NCBI RefSeq assembly: GCF_014696065.1 | Contig: NZ_JACJPL010000001.1 | Span: 248,001-312,000, forward strand | Direction: 5' to 3' | DNA from: Leptolyngbya sp. FACHB-261 | GTDB taxonomy: Bacteria > Cyanobacteriota > Cyanobacteriia > FACHB-261 | Length of the DNA stretch: 64,000 nt | Part shown: positions 60,259 to 64,000 of the stretch, piece by piece | Layout of the letters: each line of letters opens with the position of its first letter | Position numbering within the stretch: position 1 is the first letter of the stretch | Program-made: the position numbers and the translations under genes | The notes under the pieces: model-generated | What the model was told of the DNA's origin: nothing | The model's input: only the letters and a program-made list of their open reading frames with translations | Database searches by the model: none

Positions 60259-60301
60259 AGGGGCTGTAGTCACAAGTACAAATTCAAGGCCTACAGCCCC
60301 T
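60259..60301. terminator. 11-bp hairpin after hsp20
   Basis: AGGGGCTGTAG, 21-base loop, CTACAGCCCCT, beginning 18 bases after the hsp20 stop. The stem is perfect but no T run follows. Likely ends or stabilises the hsp20 transcript, separating it from dnaK. Confidence 0.5.
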
Positions 60302-60473
60302 TACAGCCTCTTCCACCGGCGATATTCAAGTACGGAAACCCTCACTCAGTGAGATGGGTAAACCAGCCCTAATTTCAGTCGCGTCGCCGGTAGTGTGGTT
60401 ACTCAAGTGTTTTTGCTAAAAATCTCGCCCTGGTCGAGTGACCAGACAGACGTATCGGGAGCCGGAAGGACCT

Positions 60474-62387
<1,914 letters not shown>

Positions 62388-62428
62388 GTTTTAGATCAGT
62401 CTTAGGAGCTTTCGGCTCTGATACGTTG

Positions 62429-62461
62429 AAGCCCCCTAGCTAATAGCTAGGGGGCTTTTTT
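62429..62461 (+). terminator. Intrinsic terminator of dnaK
   Basis: GCCCCCTAGC, loop TAATA, GCTAGGGGGC, TTTTTT: 10-bp perfect G+C-rich stem with a six-T run. It starts 42 bases after the dnaK stop. Confidence 0.92.
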
Positions 62462-62541
62462 GAGGTTCTAGCGAAGAAGTTAAAGCAATTAAAGGTCCAA
62501 GCATTCTGGAGCATAGACTGTGTAAGCCTCGCACAGGCCTC

Positions 62542-62718
62542 TCAACGTCGCTTAGCACGTCTTTTCCAGGTGCCACCATAGCGATAGAAGCGGTTGCTCT
62601 GGCTCAAACTGGGCCAGCAAGCTGGGCAAACCAGCTTCCAGATGCCAGTGTCATCGTGTTGAATTCGATAGAGCAGGGGCGAAGCCTGCTGGCAGATTGC
62701 GCAGGGCTTGGTCTTCAT
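62542..62718 (-). CDS. 58-residue zinc-ribbon-like protein
   Basis: ATG at 62718 and TGA at 62542-62544. The product starts MKTKPCAICQQASPLLYRIQ and has two C-x-x-C pairs, Cys6-Cys9 and Cys31-Cys34, about 21 residues apart, followed by WPSLSQSNRFYRYGGTWKR and a basic end KRRAKRR. Two C-x-x-C pairs at this spacing fit a treble-clef or zinc-ribbon metal site. The basic tail suggests binding to nucleic acid or ribosome. It is divergent from ccs1 with a 54-base gap. It is too short for standard length cut-offs. Confidence 0.65.
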   Translation of the reverse strand: MKTKPCAICQQASPLLYRIQHDDTGIWKLVCPACWPSLSQSNRFYRYGGTWKRRAKRR

Positions 62719-62772
62719 TCAGATTACGGAACCAGTACCGAATAATAGAGAGAGCACTGCACGTGGGTCGGC

Positions 62773-64000
62773 ATGACGGAATTGAGGCGGTTTTTTAAGC
62801 ACGAGGTGTTGCCCCTGCTGGCAAACCTCAAATTGGCAATTGCGTTATTGCTCACAATTGCCCTATTCAGCGTTCTCGGCACAGTGATCGAGCAGGGACA
62901 GACCCTTGAGTTTTACCAGACTAACTATCCTGAGAACCCAGCCCTGTTTGGCTTTCTCACCTGGAAACTACTGCTGACTCTCGGTCTCGACCATGTCTAT
63001 CGAACCTGGTGGTTTCTGACTCTGCTGATTCTGTTCAGCTCCAGCTTGGTGAGCTGTACCTTCACCCGTCAATTTCCCATGCTCAAAGCGGCGAAGCGTT
63101 GGAGCTACTACACCAAGCCCCAGTCCTTCCGCAAGCTTGCCCTTAGTACAGAACTGCCTGGGGCCCGTCTCGGCGATCTTCAAACTCGCTTGGCCTCAGC
63201 CCGCTACCAAATCTTTTCTGAGGACGGCAAGCTCTACGCCCGTAAGGGCATGATCGGCCGCATCGGTCCGATTGTCGTCCACGCCAGCATGTTGCTGATC
63301 CTTGTGGGGGCTTTATGGGGAGCGTTCACTGGCTTTCAAGCCCAGCAGATGGTACCGAGCGGAGCCACCTTCAAGATCACAAACATTACTGAGGCAGGCC
63401 CCTGGGCGAGTCCCCAGTTTCCCAAAGATTGGTCAGTGCATGTCAACCGCTTCTGGATTGACTACACCCCTAAGGGCAGCATCGATCAGTTTTACTCTGA
63501 CCTGTCGGTGCTCGACCTGAACGGCCAAGAGGTGATGCGCAAAACTATCCACGTTAACGAGCCTCTGCGCTACCACGGCGTCACACTCTACCAGGCTGAC
63601 TGGAGCGTGGCGGGCATTCGGGCCCAAGTTAATAACAGTCCTTTGTTCCAACTGCCGATGGTGCCGATTCAAGCGGCTAACGGTAGCCGCCTCTGGGGCA
63701 CCTGGATGCCAATCAACTTTGAGCTAAACCAGGGCATCACCCTCCTGACCCCAGACTTGCAAGGCACCTTGATTGTTTACGGGCCCGATGGGCAACTGCT
63801 AACCACGACCCGAGTAGGCATGCCCACTGAGCTTGCCATTGCTGGCATAGACAAGCCTGTGCGGATTACCGTTCGGGATGTGGTGGGCGCAACCGGATTA
63901 CAGATCAAGGCCGATCCGGGCATCCCGACCGTCTATGCAGGCTTTGGCTTGCTGATGCTGGGGGTGATGATGAGCTACGTCTCCCATTCGCAAGTATGGG
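62773..64000 (+). CDS. ccs1: Cytochrome c biogenesis protein Ccs1 (ResB family), 3' end outside window
   Basis: 409 codons from ATG 62773 to the window edge without a stop. System II cytochrome c maturation: Ccs1 works with CcsA to move haem across the thylakoid or plasma membrane. Blocks seen: [79 protein letters not shown], and at the edge [16 protein letters not shown]. Four membrane helices with a large lumenal domain between the third and fourth are apparent. Only the last short C-terminal part (roughly 30-50 residues) should be missing. Confidence 0.92.
   Translation, partial: MTELRRFFKHEVLPLLANLKLAIALLLTIALFSVLGTVIEQGQTLEFYQTNYPENPALFGFLTWKLLLTLGLDHVYRTWWFLTLLILFSSSLVSCTFTRQFPMLKAAKRWSYYTKPQSFRKLALSTELPGARLGDLQTRLASARYQIFSEDGKLYARKGMIGRIGPIVVHASMLLILVGALWGAFTGFQAQQMVPSGATFKITNITEAGPWASPQFPKDWSVHVNRFWIDYTPKGSIDQFYSDLSVLDLNGQEVMRKTIHVNEPLRYHGVTLYQADWSVAGIRAQVNNSPLFQLPMVPIQAANGSRLWGTWMPINFELNQGITLLTPDLQGTLIVYGPDGQLLTTTRVGMPTELAIAGIDKPVRITVRDVVGATGLQIKADPGIPTVYAGFGLLMLGVMMSYVSHSQVW

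Overview
The window looks like chromosomal DNA of a cyanobacterium of moderately high G+C content. The lineage call rests on several families typical of cyanobacteria and plastids occurring together: an ARC6/Ftn2 division protein, Ycf66, two Vipp1/IM30 proteins, a Ccs1 (ResB-type) cytochrome c maturation protein, a DnaK ending in the VIDAEF-type tail, three Npun_R2821/R2822-type glycosyltransferase-like proteins, and DUF4351-type Rpn nucleases. I saw no rRNA or tRNA gene, no CRISPR array and no intact insertion sequence. The common cyanobacterial palindrome HIP1 (GCGATCGC) was not met on reading.

Layout. 1-2.1 kb is an accessory segment: a truncated XRE-type regulator, a divergent protein with a duplicated domain, two operator-like palindromes between them, and an Rpn-type nuclease gene followed by a free-standing copy of its C-terminal domain. 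2.2-26.5 kb is mostly housekeeping: thioredoxin-domain protein, EEP phosphatase, HD phosphohydrolase, pdhA, ftn2, lpxD, thrB, an M16 protease pair, a U32/RlhA-like protein, a sigma-like protein, a SPOR protein, tandem vipp1 paralogues and the KtrB/KtrA cation uptake pair. 26.6-45.4 kb is one large surface-polysaccharide locus: two minus-strand runs (26583-35331 and 38002-45436) flank two plus-strand genes in AT-richer DNA (35849-37967). It encodes glycosyltransferases of GT2 and GT4 type, three Npun_R2821-type proteins, two polysaccharide pyruvyl transferases, a polymerase/ligase-like membrane protein, an ABC exporter and GDP-mannose 4,6-dehydratase. 46-64 kb returns to housekeeping: RsbW-like kinase, ycf66, ileS, a TerB-like protein, a TPR-type anchored protein, a small P-loop kinase, aroC, an EamA transporter, a LysM-HEAT protein overlapping miaE, ssb, hsp20, dnaK, a 58-residue CxxC protein and ccs1 (cut by the window end).

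How it fits together. The polysaccharide locus can be read as a pathway: Gmd makes a deoxysugar nucleotide precursor, the GT2/GT4/Npun-type enzymes build the repeat unit, pyruvyl transferases add acidic ketals, the membrane protein polymerises or ligates, and the ABC protein exports. The most unusual points are (1) an ABC exporter with a C-terminal extension resembling a histidine-kinase dimerisation domain in which the phosphoacceptor His is Tyr; (2) the Rpn locus, where the full-length gene has an internal ATG behind a Shine-Dalgarno sequence and the adjacent gene starts at the equivalent residue, a layout like an Rpn toxin with a C-terminal antitoxin; and (3) the paired palindromes next to the XRE gene. 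All gene calls are from reading sequence and family memory; no database search was run.
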